Shown: positions 1 through 6,821, numbered from the stretch's first letter. The stretch: 12,166 nucleotides of DNA from Candidatus Stercoripulliclostridium pullicola (GCA_017694145.1 JADINF010000076.1:1-12166); one strand, 5' to 3'. Numbers and translations: made by a program. Notes: a model not told the origin generated them from the letters alone.

Positions 1-187
1 CGTCCTCGCCCGCTTCTACCGTAGGCAAGGAGGAAATATCGAAAGCGCAATATTCCGACCAGTAGTCGGTATCGTTCGGCTCGCCGTGAATCGGAATGAA
101 AAGCCCCATCATAATGCTTCCCGTCACGATCGCCGCCGAAAGCGTGACAATTAACATTGTAAAAAGTTTTTTCTTATCGGGTTTCAT
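1..187 (-). CDS. N-terminal part of an unrecognised membrane-anchored or exported protein (cut by left edge)
   Basis: Reading leftward from the ATG at 187, an open frame of 62 codons reaches the window edge. The protein starts MKPDKKKLFTMLIVTL and has a short Lys-rich N-terminus, one hydrophobic stretch at about residues 8-33 (ending MMGLFIPI), then a polar acidic segment (HGEPNDTDYWSEYCAFD). This suggests a single membrane anchor or uncleaved signal with the rest outside the membrane. No lipobox is visible. The start is supported by GGAGG at 194-198, 6 nt upstream, and by a promoter at 206-234. I do not recognise the family and too little is visible to assign a function. It is divergent from the phosphodiesterase gene on its right. 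Confidence 0.75.
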   Translation of the reverse strand, partial: MKPDKKKLFTMLIVTLSAAIVTGSIMMGLFIPIHGEPNDTDYWSEYCAFDISSLPTVEAGED

Positions 188-205
188 TTTGCGCCTCCGC
201 GTTTC

Positions 206-234
206 AGTATAATATAAATTATCGGATTAGACAA
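206..234 (-). promoter_or_regulatory. Promoter of the leftward gene at the window edge
   Basis: On the minus strand, TTGTCT (plus positions 229-234) and TATACT (206-211) are separated by 17 bp, a good sigma-A-type arrangement. The gene's GGAGG and ATG follow at the normal distance. Confidence 0.55.
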
Positions 235-251
235 TACGTTTGGGAAAAAAG

Positions 252-265
252 GTGCATATTTGCAC
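252..265. repeat. Inverted repeat GTGCA-N4-TGCAC between divergent promoters
   Basis: A perfect 5-bp inverted repeat with a TATT centre lies between the -35 boxes of the two divergent promoters (229-234 and 277-282). Its position is what one would expect of an operator serving both genes. It is short enough to occur by chance, and no regulator gene is adjacent in the window. Confidence 0.3.
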
Positions 266-276
266 AAAAAACGCTA

Positions 277-305
277 TTGACATCGCTATACGCGAAAGTT
301 AAAAT
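277..305 (+). promoter_or_regulatory. Promoter of the phosphodiesterase gene, probably giving a leaderless mRNA
   Basis: TTGACA at 277-282, a 17-bp spacer and TAAAAT at 300-305 make a near-consensus sigma-A promoter. Transcription would start about 7 nt after the -10 box, at or next to the ATG at 312. No Shine-Dalgarno sequence precedes that ATG, which agrees with a leaderless message. Confidence 0.65.
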
Positions 306-311
306 AATACT

Positions 312-1151
312 ATGAAACGAGCAGTCAAAAAGATACTTACAGTCGCTTTGTGCGCGTTCGTCGTGATCGTCGGATGCGGCTTCGGCATAACTTACGCCGT
401 ACTTGACGCAAACGCGAAAGAGATGCCGAAAGACTATACCGCAGGCAGAGAAGTGCGTTTCATCGCGCACCGCGGGTTGAGCGGCGAATATTACGAGAAC
501 GGCGAAGAAGCCTTCCGCGCCGCGGCGGACAGCGAATTTTTCTACGGGATCGAAACCGACGTATACTTCACCGCAGACGGGATCGCCGTGTGCGCGCACG
601 ACGATAACGCCTTCGAGAACGAAAATATCCTTATCACGGACTCGCTTTTCGCTAACATAGAGAATCTACCGCTGAAAGTCAACGCATACGGCTTTAGGGG
701 TACCGAAATATGCACTTTTGAAACCTATTTGAAGATTTGCGGCGCTTCGGGCAAAGCCGCGATAATCGAACTCAAACAAGAGGACATGACCGACGAGGAA
801 ATAGTTTTCGTCATAGAAGAGGCGCGCAAATACTGCGGAGAAAACTTCGTGCTTATCTGCTTCAAAAAAAGCCAAATCGAAGCTGCAGAAAATTACGATA
901 AAAGCGTAGTCACGCAACACCTTTCCGATTACGGTTTCCACGGATTATTGTCCGTATGGGACGGCTACAATATCTCGCTCACCCATAAAAGGATGAGCAA
1001 AACTCTCGTGAACGAGGCGCATAAGCGCGGGCGAGAAGTCGGCGTCTGGACGGTAAACGAATTCGAAGACGTGAAAAAGTACGCAGCTATGGGCGTGGAT
1101 TACATAACCACGAATTTCGATTTTTCCGAGGAATGGAGCGCACTGAAGTAA
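312..1151 (+). CDS. Glycerophosphodiester phosphodiesterase family protein, membrane- or lipid-anchored
   Basis: This 279-residue protein is expected to hydrolyse glycerophosphodiesters to glycerol-3-phosphate and an alcohol, with a TIM-barrel GDPD domain outside the membrane. The family motifs are present: HRG (H53, R54) with a following EN (E62, N63), E81-x-D83, the second catalytic-type H96 in AHDD, IELK near residue 153 and VWTVNE near the C-terminus, followed by GVDYITTNF. Residues 8-30 are hydrophobic. IVGC at 19-22 fits a lipobox, so C22 may be lipidated; otherwise the segment is a membrane anchor. The length matches a single-domain family member. There is no Shine-Dalgarno, but the promoter places the transcript start at this ATG. 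The next in-frame ATG (codon 38) would remove the anchor. The substrate (phospholipid headgroup or teichoic acid unit) cannot be told from sequence. Confidence 0.9.
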   Translation: MKRAVKKILTVALCAFVVIVGCGFGITYAVLDANAKEMPKDYTAGREVRFIAHRGLSGEYYENGEEAFRAAADSEFFYGIETDVYFTADGIAVCAHDDNAFENENILITDSLFANIENLPLKVNAYGFRGTEICTFETYLKICGASGKAAIIELKQEDMTDEEIVFVIEEARKYCGENFVLICFKKSQIEAAENYDKSVVTQHLSDYGFHGLLSVWDGYNISLTHKRMSKTLVNEAHKRGREVGVWTVNEFEDVKKYAAMGVDYITTNFDFSEEWSALK

Positions 1152-1172
1152 TTCGAGTCCTATCCGGAAACG

Positions 1173-1204
1173 GCAAAGCGGCGGTATAAAGCCGCTTTGC
1201 TTTT
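1173..1204 (+). terminator. Intrinsic terminator after the phosphodiesterase gene
   Basis: A 10-bp perfect stem, GCAAAGCGGC (1173-1182) with GCCGCTTTGC (1191-1200), has an 8-nt loop and is followed by TTTT. It begins 21 nt after the stop codon. The hairpin also lies downstream of the oppositely oriented collagen-like gene, but on that strand no clear T-run follows. Confidence 0.85.
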
Positions 1205-1233
1205 ATGCATAGCTTTTAAGGCAACCTTCGCCG

Positions 1234-2235
1234 TCAACGCTGATCGCTGATGTTCGCTTGTGAATTATATTCGGACAATGCCGTAGTCGAGTCGTACGGA
1301 GCGCCCGAAGTCGTCCCCGCAAGGAGCGCGATATCCACGGCGTTTTCGGGAATACCCCAAGAGTTGCCCGAGAAAAGCACGCTCGCTCGGTCCACAACGT
1401 AACCTCGCGTATCGAATACGGTATTGAATATAACCTTACCGGTAGATTGCGGATTGAAATATGCGGGTTGCCTCAACGAATAAAACGTGTTGTTCAGTAA
1501 CGTAAAATTCTGCACTCCGTTCTGCGTCACGATCCCCCTGTTGACCACCCACCCGGTAGAAGGTCCCGATTGCGCGGGGCCGTATATCGTATTATCCTTT
1601 ATAAGCGCGTTTTCTCCGCCTATCTGTATGAATTCCTTGGGGTACGGAACGTCGCTAGTCAACGTTAAGTTTTCGACGCTCACGTCGCTTGCCGTTATGA
1701 GTATCGGCACTACGTCGGCGGTAAGAAGTATCTCCGCTTCGTAATATCCTTTGAGGGTCACGCCCGTTTTTGCGATATTGAGTTGCGAATCCACAGGATA
1801 AGTGCCGCTCAACACGTTTACCGTGCCGTAAGGTTCTACTGCCGCATATCCCTCGGCAATCGTGCCGAAAGGATTTGCTCTGCTACCGTTACCGTCTACG
1901 CTCCCCTCGCGCACGAAAACGTTATAAGGGTCCAAAGCGAATGCTCCGCTAGCGCCTGTAGCGCCCGTAGGTCCCGTTACGCCCTGCTCTCCCTGCACAC
2001 CTTGCGGTCCCGTGGGACCGATGGGACCCGTTGCTCCCGTGGGTCCGGTAACTTCCGTGCCTCCCCCCTGAGGTCCCGTAGGTCCTATAGGTCCGGTAGG
2101 TCCAGTTGCGCCTGTAGGACCGGTGGCTCCGTCCGAGCCTCTTTCTCCCGCGGGTCCCGTGGGACCCGTAGGTCCTTCTACGCACAATATCTTTTGATAA
2201 TCGTCGCATGGACGGTTACAACATCCGAAAAACAT
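1234..2235 (-). CDS. Collagen-like Gly-X-Y repeat protein with predicted beta-helix C-terminal domain
   Basis: The 333-residue protein has three parts. Residues 1-20 form a short Cys-rich head (C5, C6, C10, C18) without a signal peptide. Residues 21-97 are collagen-type triplets: 12 triplets, a 7-residue break (57-63), then 11 triplets; 13 of 23 carry Thr in the third position, mostly as GPT. Residues 98-333 begin with VFVREGSVDGNGSRANPFGT and continue as short alternating strands with Asn/Gly turns (LKGYY, VENLTLTS, IKDNTIYG, LLNNTFYS), as in right-handed parallel beta-helix proteins. Collagen-like proteins of Bacillus and Clostridioides spore surfaces (BclA family) also often lack a signal peptide and have Thr-rich GPT repeats, so a spore-surface filament is plausible; other envelope roles are possible. 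AGAGGT at 2239-2244 precedes the ATG. It lies 78 nt after the ABC permease gene on the same strand and may be a separate unit. Confidence 0.85.
   Translation of the reverse strand: MFFGCCNRPCDDYQKILCVEGPTGPTGPAGERGSDGATGPTGATGPTGPIGPTGPQGGGTEVTGPTGATGPIGPTGPQGVQGEQGVTGPTGATGASGAFALDPYNVFVREGSVDGNGSRANPFGTIAEGYAAVEPYGTVNVLSGTYPVDSQLNIAKTGVTLKGYYEAEILLTADVVPILITASDVSVENLTLTSDVPYPKEFIQIGGENALIKDNTIYGPAQSGPSTGWVVNRGIVTQNGVQNFTLLNNTFYSLRQPAYFNPQSTGKVIFNTVFDTRGYVVDRASVLFSGNSWGIPENAVDIALLAGTTSGAPYDSTTALSEYNSQANISDQR
1945..2175 (-). repeat. Collagen triplet tract in DNA (9-bp periodicity)
   Basis: The part of the collagen-like gene encoding residues 21-97 is a degenerate repeat of GGN-CCN-ACN-type codon triplets, interrupted at 2047-2067. 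Synonymous codons vary between units, so units are not identical at DNA level. Such tracts can change length by slippage. Confidence 0.85.
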
Positions 2236-2254
2236 AATACCTCTACGGTGTTAA

Positions 2255-2282
2255 TATGTAAAATGCGCCTGCAAGGTTACAA
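2255..2282 (-). promoter_or_regulatory. Weak candidate promoter of the collagen-like gene
   Basis: On the minus strand, TTGTAA (2277-2282) and TACATA (2255-2260) are separated by 16 bp in the 78-nt gap before the gene. The same place reads CATATTA (2252-2258), which resembles the -10 of forespore sigma factors, but no convincing matching -35 was found. No terminator hairpin is visible in the gap, so read-through from the ABC genes is also possible. Confidence 0.25.
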
Positions 2283-2313
2283 CGGCTCTCAGTCACTCAA
2301 AAGCAAAATTTCT

Positions 2314-3249
2314 TTACTTTATCTGAACCCGGTTACGCTTACGTTTCAATGCTTTGATAATTTCAATGACCAGCCAAATTCCGAAAGTCAGCACGGTAAA
2401 CGCAATGAATATCGCGAGCTGTATATTTGCGCCGATCGTCGTGCCGAAAAAATTGAGCTCCATGGAAAACGCCTTTCTGAGTTCGTTATCTGCTATGGGA
2501 GCGATATCTGCGATTTTCTCTAATGCTCCGTCCATGAATAAATTTCTGAATAACGCCGCCGAATATGTCCCCGGAACAAACAGCGTAATATACTGAACGG
2601 CTTTCGGGAACATCGAAAGCGGCATATACGCACCGATAAGGAAACCTATTACCGCGCTCGTTATACCGACAAAAGCGCCGTGTTGCGCGGATGTTTTGAC
2701 GGCGAAGCAAATCAACGTTGTCAGTGTGCCTGCGGAAACGACGGAAACTAAAGTAAGCGCAAGCAACAGAAATACGTCGGAAACCGACAAAGTCCATCCG
2801 CTTATAGCCATATACACAAACGATATAGCCAAAACAATATAACAAAGACAAAGCGAAATTATTATATTGGATATAAGGTAAGCTACCCCTATTAAACCTC
2901 TCGGTATCGGAGAGGACAGAATATCGACAAGCACGCCGCGCTCTTTATCCGCAATCATAATGTTCTGTGCGGAAAACGACACGGTGATGCACGCCACGGC
3001 AATCACTCCGGCAAGCATCCAGGAATCGACAAAGTTTTTAATAAGTTTATCGTCTATCGGCACATTTTCGAAGTTGGATTTGACGGCGTCGACCTGTATA
3101 TCGGCAAGGAAAAGAACGTAGACCGCCAAAACTATCAAGGGCGCTAGCAAAGAGAAGAATACGCTCATTTTATCTTTCAGGAAGATATTAAGACTTCTTT
3201 TTATCAGCATTCCGAGCATGACGGAGATGTCTTTTATTTTCGACTTCAT
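2314..3249 (-). CDS. ABC-2 type exporter, permease subunit
   Basis: This 311-residue membrane protein is the transmembrane partner of the ATPase encoded just upstream. Hydrophobic segments are visible at about residues 30-50, 79-99, 122-148, 158-185, 190-213 and 275-297, giving the six helices of ABC-2 permeases. The loop GAYMPLSMFPKAVQYITLFVP after helix five is typical of the family, as is the cytosolic DKERGVLVDILSSPIPR stretch after helix two. The start codon overlaps the ATPase stop as ATGA, and the GGAGGAGAG just upstream lies inside the ATPase gene, so the two are translationally coupled. ABC-2 exporters of this type move drugs, peptides, lipids or polysaccharides; nothing in the sequence picks the substrate. 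Confidence 0.9.
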   Translation of the reverse strand: MKSKIKDISVMLGMLIKRSLNIFLKDKMSVFFSLLAPLIVLAVYVLFLADIQVDAVKSNFENVPIDDKLIKNFVDSWMLAGVIAVACITVSFSAQNIMIADKERGVLVDILSSPIPRGLIGVAYLISNIIISLCLCYIVLAISFVYMAISGWTLSVSDVFLLLALTLVSVVSAGTLTTLICFAVKTSAQHGAFVGITSAVIGFLIGAYMPLSMFPKAVQYITLFVPGTYSAALFRNLFMDGALEKIADIAPIADNELRKAFSMELNFFGTTIGANIQLAIFIAFTVLTFGIWLVIEIIKALKRKRNRVQIK

Positions 3250-4163
3250 TGCTCTCCTCCGACCAATTTTTTACCGGTCACGTTAAGAAAGACATCGTCC
3301 ATATCCCCTTTTCTCAATTCGAAATCCGGAATATATGCGCCGTATTCACTTAAAATGCGTTTAGCGTGCTCCCCGTTAAGCACGTTCACGCGATAAGCGC
3401 CGTTCTCATATAAAAATTTCAAATCGGAGAACGCTTTGTCCAAAACGTCGTTTTTCGGCGAATAAACAGTCAGCAGATCGTAGGAATACGCTTCTTTAAG
3501 CTCGTTAGGAGTTCCTCGCGCCGCTATTTTACCCGCGTCCAATATCACCACGTCGTCGGCGCTGCTTGCTTCTTCCATATAATGCGTGGTAAGAAATACC
3601 GTCATTCCCAAATCTTTGCGCAAGTTTTCTATTACGTTCCAGACCGCCTTTCTCGTCTGCGGGTCGAGCCCGGTGGTCGGCTCGTCAAGTATCAATATTC
3701 TCGGAGAATGTATAAGTCCTCTCGCGACGTCGACGCGCCTTCGTTGCCCGCCGGAAAGTTTGCCGTACGGTCTTTTAATAATTTCGTCCAGCGACAGGAT
3801 TTTCGAAAGTTCGTCGATCCTGTATTTTCGTTTGTTACCGTATATGCCGTAAAAACTTGCTCTGACGCACAAATTGTCGTATACGGACAGTGAATCGTCA
3901 AGTACGGCTTTCTGAAGAACGACTCCGATATTTTCTCTGACTTTTTCTGGTGCGACGTCCAAATCGAAACCTGCGACGTTTACTTTGCCGCTATCTTTTT
4001 TCAAAATGGTACAGATGATATTTATGGTAGTGGTTTTACCCGCTCCGTTAAGACCGAGAAAGGCAAATAAACTCCCTTCTTCTACGCTGAAAGTAATATC
4101 GTCTACCGCTCGCACGGTTCCGAAACTTTTTTTCAATTCGCTTATCTCGATTATATTTTGCAT
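3246..4163 (-). CDS. ABC-2 type exporter, ATP-binding subunit (DrrA/CcmA-like)
   Basis: The 305-residue protein is a cytosolic ABC ATPase that would power the permease encoded next. Motifs in order: Walker A GLNGAGKTT at 37-45, Q-loop Q84 (VVLQ), signature LSGGQ at 136-140 followed by RRRVDVARGL, Walker B ILILDE at 156-161, D-loop GLD, and H-loop H194 in TTHYMEEA. After about residue 230 there is a roughly 75-residue C-terminal extension, as in DrrA-type exporter ATPases. The start is preceded by GGGAGAAAGG. It begins 34 nt after the ANTAR regulator stop, with no terminator or clear promoter between, so it may be the distal part of the nitrogen operon. No resistance-specific motif is visible, so a gene name is not justified. 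Confidence 0.93.
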   Translation of the reverse strand: MQNIIEISELKKSFGTVRAVDDITFSVEEGSLFAFLGLNGAGKTTTINIICTILKKDSGKVNVAGFDLDVAPEKVRENIGVVLQKAVLDDSLSVYDNLCVRASFYGIYGNKRKYRIDELSKILSLDEIIKRPYGKLSGGQRRRVDVARGLIHSPRILILDEPTTGLDPQTRKAVWNVIENLRKDLGMTVFLTTHYMEEASSADDVVILDAGKIAARGTPNELKEAYSYDLLTVYSPKNDVLDKAFSDLKFLYENGAYRVNVLNGEHAKRILSEYGAYIPDFELRKGDMDDVFLNVTGKKLVGGEQ

Positions 4164-4197
4164 AATGCCTTTCTCCCGATATTCTCGAAAGTGATAA

Positions 4198-4782
4198 TTA
4201 TTCGTATGTCGATATAATGCCGCGGGCGACTTCGGACTTGGTAACGCATCTGTTCATGGCCTGCTTTTCGATATAACGGTGAGCGTCGTTCTCGCTCATT
4301 CCGAGCACGTCGATAAGTATCCACTTCGCGCGGTTGACGAGACGTATCTCTTCCATTTTTTCGCTTACGCTTTTTTCGGCGCGTTCATAGCCGCGTAACC
4401 TCTCGCGGGTAACGCACATCCATTCGACCGCGCGTTCCGCTTCCCTTTGAGGCAGAGGTTTCATCAACGTGAATACCCCGTATTCGGCTACCTTCATAAA
4501 GATTTCGGTATACTTATCCGCAGAAACTACGATAAGCGCAACGGATTTTTTGTTGCCGACGGCTTCTATCGCGAGTCTTACGCCGGACTCGTCGGACAGC
4601 GGAAAATCTATTATTACGAGATCGAAATCCCTCTCGAGCATAGCCCTGCGCGCCGCGGCGCCGCTGTTGAGATTTACTACGGGATCGAACTTCTTTTCGG
4701 GCAACAAAGAAGCGAGAGAGTCTGCAAAGCTCTCTTTACGGGATACGGTCAGAACGCTGTAGACTCGCTCCATGAGTCCCAT
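4198..4782 (-). CDS. ANTAR-domain RNA-binding response regulator (NitR-like candidate antiterminator)
   Basis: The 194-residue protein has a receiver-like domain (about 5-125) and a C-terminal ANTAR domain (about 143-190). ANTAR proteins bind paired hairpins in nascent mRNA and prevent intrinsic termination. The receiver keeps D59 at the phosphoacceptor position (DLVIID), S87 and K108 (MKP), but near its start reads LTVSRKE where canonical receivers have an acidic pair, so normal phosphorylation is doubtful. The ANTAR part shows IRLVNRAKWILIDVLGMSE and later AHRYIEKQAMN, typical of the three-helix bundle. ANTAR regulators next to glnA (called NitR in some clostridia) are linked with nitrogen control. 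The gene starts 21 nt after the GS-like gene; AGGAGG lies 12 nt before this ATG, and a second in-frame ATG at 4773 is possible. No histidine kinase gene is adjacent. Confidence 0.88.
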   Translation of the reverse strand: MGLMERVYSVLTVSRKESFADSLASLLPEKKFDPVVNLNSGAAARRAMLERDFDLVIIDFPLSDESGVRLAIEAVGNKKSVALIVVSADKYTEIFMKVAEYGVFTLMKPLPQREAERAVEWMCVTRERLRGYERAEKSVSEKMEEIRLVNRAKWILIDVLGMSENDAHRYIEKQAMNRCVTKSEVARGIISTYE

Positions 4783-4803
4783 ACCCTTGCGCCGCCTCCT
4801 TCG

Positions 4804-6012
4804 TCAGCCTTCGCAATAAGCACGTATAACGGCTTCGGAAAGGCAGGACTTCACGAATTCGCTTTCGGCGGCAAGATCGCGCGCCTCCGACACGGAGGAC
4901 GGAAGCTTATCGAAGCTAGAAAGCGTTTTGTCGTCGGCGGTGAAGAAATTTATCTCGCTGGGCGGCGAGAGTTCCGCTCTGCGCCGGTATCCGTCAAGAC
5001 CCGCTCTTATAAGCAATGTAAACGCGATATACGGATTGAGCGTAGGATCCGGGGAGCGCAATTCCGCTCTGCGGTATTCGGCGCCCGCCGCAGGTATCCT
5101 TATAAGCTGAGACCTGTTTTCGGTAGACCACGAAATATATTGCGGCGCTTTGCTGTGTCCCAGACGGTCGTACGATCTGCCGTCGGGGTTGAGAAAAAGA
5201 GTTATCTCCTTGATTTTGTCGAGTATTCCCGCGATCACATAGGACATAACGTCCCCTTCCGGGCTCTTAACCGAAAAATTCACGTGCAATCCGTTGCCGG
5301 GTTTGGAAGGAACGGGCTTGGGAGAAAAATCTGCGTGAAGTCCGTTACGGGAAGCAACCGTTTCCACAACAGAGCGGAAAGTAAGCGAATTGTCCGCAGC
5401 GGACAAAGGATCCGAATAGCGGAAATCGATCTCGTTCTGTCCCGGTCCTTCCTCATGATGCGAACTTTCAGGGAGAATTCCCATGCTTTCCAACGCAAGA
5501 CAAATCTCTCTTCTCACGTTCTCGCACTTGTCCACGGGCGCGGCGTCCATATAGCCCGCGTTGTCGTACGGAACGGAGGTCGCCGCTCCGTCGGCGTCGA
5601 GTCTGAAAAGATAAAATTCGTATTCAGGTCCGAAATTGAAAGTAAGACCCGCTTCTCGCGCTTCTTCGACAGCTTTTACCAACATAGACCGCGTGTCGGC
5701 GGGATAAAGGGTACCGTCGGGATACCTTATCGAACAAAACATCCTTACTACCTTGCCGTGCTCCGGTCGCCACGGGAGTAACATGAGCGTAGCGGGATCG
5801 GGATGAAGGAAAAGGTCGGAATGAGCTTCGTCACCGAAGCCTTTGACGGCAGACGCGTCGAACGCTATACCGTATTTGAACGCTCGCGGAAGCTCGTTGG
5901 GCATCACGGTTATGTTTTTCAGCGTGCCGTACACGTCCGTGAACGCGAGTCTTATGAATTTTACGTCCTCTTCCTTGACGTATTGGATTACTTCTTCTGC
6001 CGAATAATTCAT
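4804..6012 (-). CDS. Short type-I glutamine synthetase-like protein with altered active-site flap
   Basis: The 402-residue protein aligns along its length with bacterial GS-I, which forms glutamine from glutamate, ammonia and ATP. Visible active-site residues: D52 (FDASAVKGF), E130 and E132 (GPEYEF), E187 and E194 (HHEEGPGQNE), H243 (GNGLH), R283, R300 and R305 (ENRSQLIRIP), E317 and R319 (AELRSPDP). Three departures stand out. The flap reads RLGHSKAP, with K288 where GS-I has the glutamate of its EAP flap. D61 stands where B. subtilis GS has the feedback residue R62. The protein ends about 25 residues early and lacks the C-terminal tail that clamps the two hexamer rings. It may be a poor enzyme, a ligase for another amine, or a sensor. 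I chose the ATG at 6012 because AGGTGG lies 4 nt upstream; the ATG at 6033 has no ribosome site. The gene lies between glutamate synthase and ANTAR genes in one operon. Confidence 0.85.
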   Translation of the reverse strand: MNYSAEEVIQYVKEEDVKFIRLAFTDVYGTLKNITVMPNELPRAFKYGIAFDASAVKGFGDEAHSDLFLHPDPATLMLLPWRPEHGKVVRMFCSIRYPDGTLYPADTRSMLVKAVEEAREAGLTFNFGPEYEFYLFRLDADGAATSVPYDNAGYMDAAPVDKCENVRREICLALESMGILPESSHHEEGPGQNEIDFRYSDPLSAADNSLTFRSVVETVASRNGLHADFSPKPVPSKPGNGLHVNFSVKSPEGDVMSYVIAGILDKIKEITLFLNPDGRSYDRLGHSKAPQYISWSTENRSQLIRIPAAGAEYRRAELRSPDPTLNPYIAFTLLIRAGLDGYRRRAELSPPSEINFFTADDKTLSSFDKLPSSVSEARDLAAESEFVKSCLSEAVIRAYCEG

Positions 6013-6016
6013 ATAT

Positions 6017-6022
6017 CCACCT
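6017..6022 (-). promoter_or_regulatory. Ribosome binding site deciding the GS-like start
   Basis: AGGTGG on the minus strand lies 4 nt before the ATG at 6012. The alternative ATG at 6033, which would add seven residues (MHLIGGY), has no purine-rich site upstream. Homology to GS-I also begins right after the shorter start. Confidence 0.7.
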
Positions 6023-6049
6023 ATTAAATGCAAGTCTGACGCTTACGTT

Positions 6050-6772
6050 TCAATTCTCGACGTACATCTGTTTGTACGGATTGGACGAGTTGGGAGTAAT
6101 GACGGTGAAGCGCTCGCTCCAGACTAATGTCTCGTCTATACCGAATACGCGACAGTACTCTGCGATATCCGAGCGTATCTCGGAAAGATCATCGTCGGTA
6201 GCATCGCGAACCGTTACTCCCGAAGGAAAGCGCGCTCCCTCGAGAGAACCGCGGATAAAAACTTTGCCGCCGTGCATTCCCGTGCACGGAAAGTTGCCTA
6301 CCACGCACTTACCGTCGTCGTGCATACCGAGCACCACGATAGCGCCGCCCGCAAGATATTCGCCGAGAAAGCTTCCGCACCTTCCGCCTATCACCATAAC
6401 GGGCGACTTGTCGCGATACGCTTTCATATGAATACCTGTTCTGTAGCCTGCGCTACCTTTTATGAATATTTTTCCGCCGCGCATGGCGTAGCCCGCCGCG
6501 TCGCCGACTCTGCCGTGGATTACTATCGACCCGGCGTTCATCGTATCTCCGACGGCTTCCTGCGCGTTGCCGAACACTTCTATTTCCGCGCCGTTCAGAT
6601 AAGCGCCGAGTGCGTTGCCCGGGATACCGTTTATTCTTATCTTTTTACCGCTGAGCCCCGCTCCTACGAACCTTTCTCCCAGGCAGTTCTCGATAACGAA
6701 ACTGTCGTCGGTACTCTCCCTCAACGTTCTGTTGATCGCGGCGAAATCGCCGCAAGCAGTTATCGTTTGCAT
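6050..6772 (-). CDS. Glutamate synthase GXGXG-domain subunit (domain 3 of a split GltB)
   Basis: The 240-residue protein corresponds to the C-terminal beta-helix domain of the large glutamate synthase chain, here as its own gene. It is a structural domain, related also to formylmethanofuran dehydrogenase subunit C, and helps link amidotransferase and FMN sites. From about residue 33 to 185 there are successive Gly-rich turns (AGLSGKKIRI, GNALGAYLNGAEIEVFG, GDTMNAGSIVIHG, GDAAGYAMRGGKIFIKG, GGRCGSFLGEYLAGG, GMHGGKVFIRG), the hallmark of the fold. GGAGG lies 12 nt before the ATG at 6772, a long but workable spacing; an ATG closer to it is followed at once by a stop. The gene starts 49 nt after the FMN subunit stop in the same operon. 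Confidence 0.9.
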   Translation of the reverse strand: MQTITACGDFAAINRTLRESTDDSFVIENCLGERFVGAGLSGKKIRINGIPGNALGAYLNGAEIEVFGNAQEAVGDTMNAGSIVIHGRVGDAAGYAMRGGKIFIKGSAGYRTGIHMKAYRDKSPVMVIGGRCGSFLGEYLAGGAIVVLGMHDDGKCVVGNFPCTGMHGGKVFIRGSLEGARFPSGVTVRDATDDDLSEIRSDIAEYCRVFGIDETLVWSERFTVITPNSSNPYKQMYVEN

Positions 6773-6821
6773 AATTATATCATACCTCCGTCAAGATTTT
6801 CCACCGATACGGAATATTTTT

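Noticed and set aside
1945..2175. Repeat tract considered as a CRISPR-like or tandem DNA repeat element
   Set aside because: The period is 9 bp and in phase with Gly-X-Y codons; there are no spacers or palindromic repeats.
1783..2523. Plus-strand and out-of-frame minus-strand frames over the collagen tract, rich in Arg, Ser and Tyr
   Set aside because: Produced by the 9-bp repeat being open in several frames. Only the Gly-X-Y frame joins to a sensible head and tail and has a ribosome site.
4783..4803. Frameshift or truncation as the cause of the short GS-like C-terminus
   Set aside because: The stop is followed at once by a good AGGAGG and the next gene, and no remnant of the missing tail was seen in the gap, so the short end looks natural. 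I could not test this by alignment.
4447..5781. 444-codon open frame on the plus strand opposite the ANTAR and GS-like genes
   Set aside because: It is antisense to two genes with clear family motifs, is rich in Arg/Ser/Tyr as expected of a shadow frame, and crosses their gene boundary. No ribosome site or family motif was seen.
6013..6033. Longer GS-like protein starting at the ATG at 6033
   Set aside because: No Shine-Dalgarno upstream, whereas the ATG at 6012 has AGGTGG and matches where GS-I homology begins.
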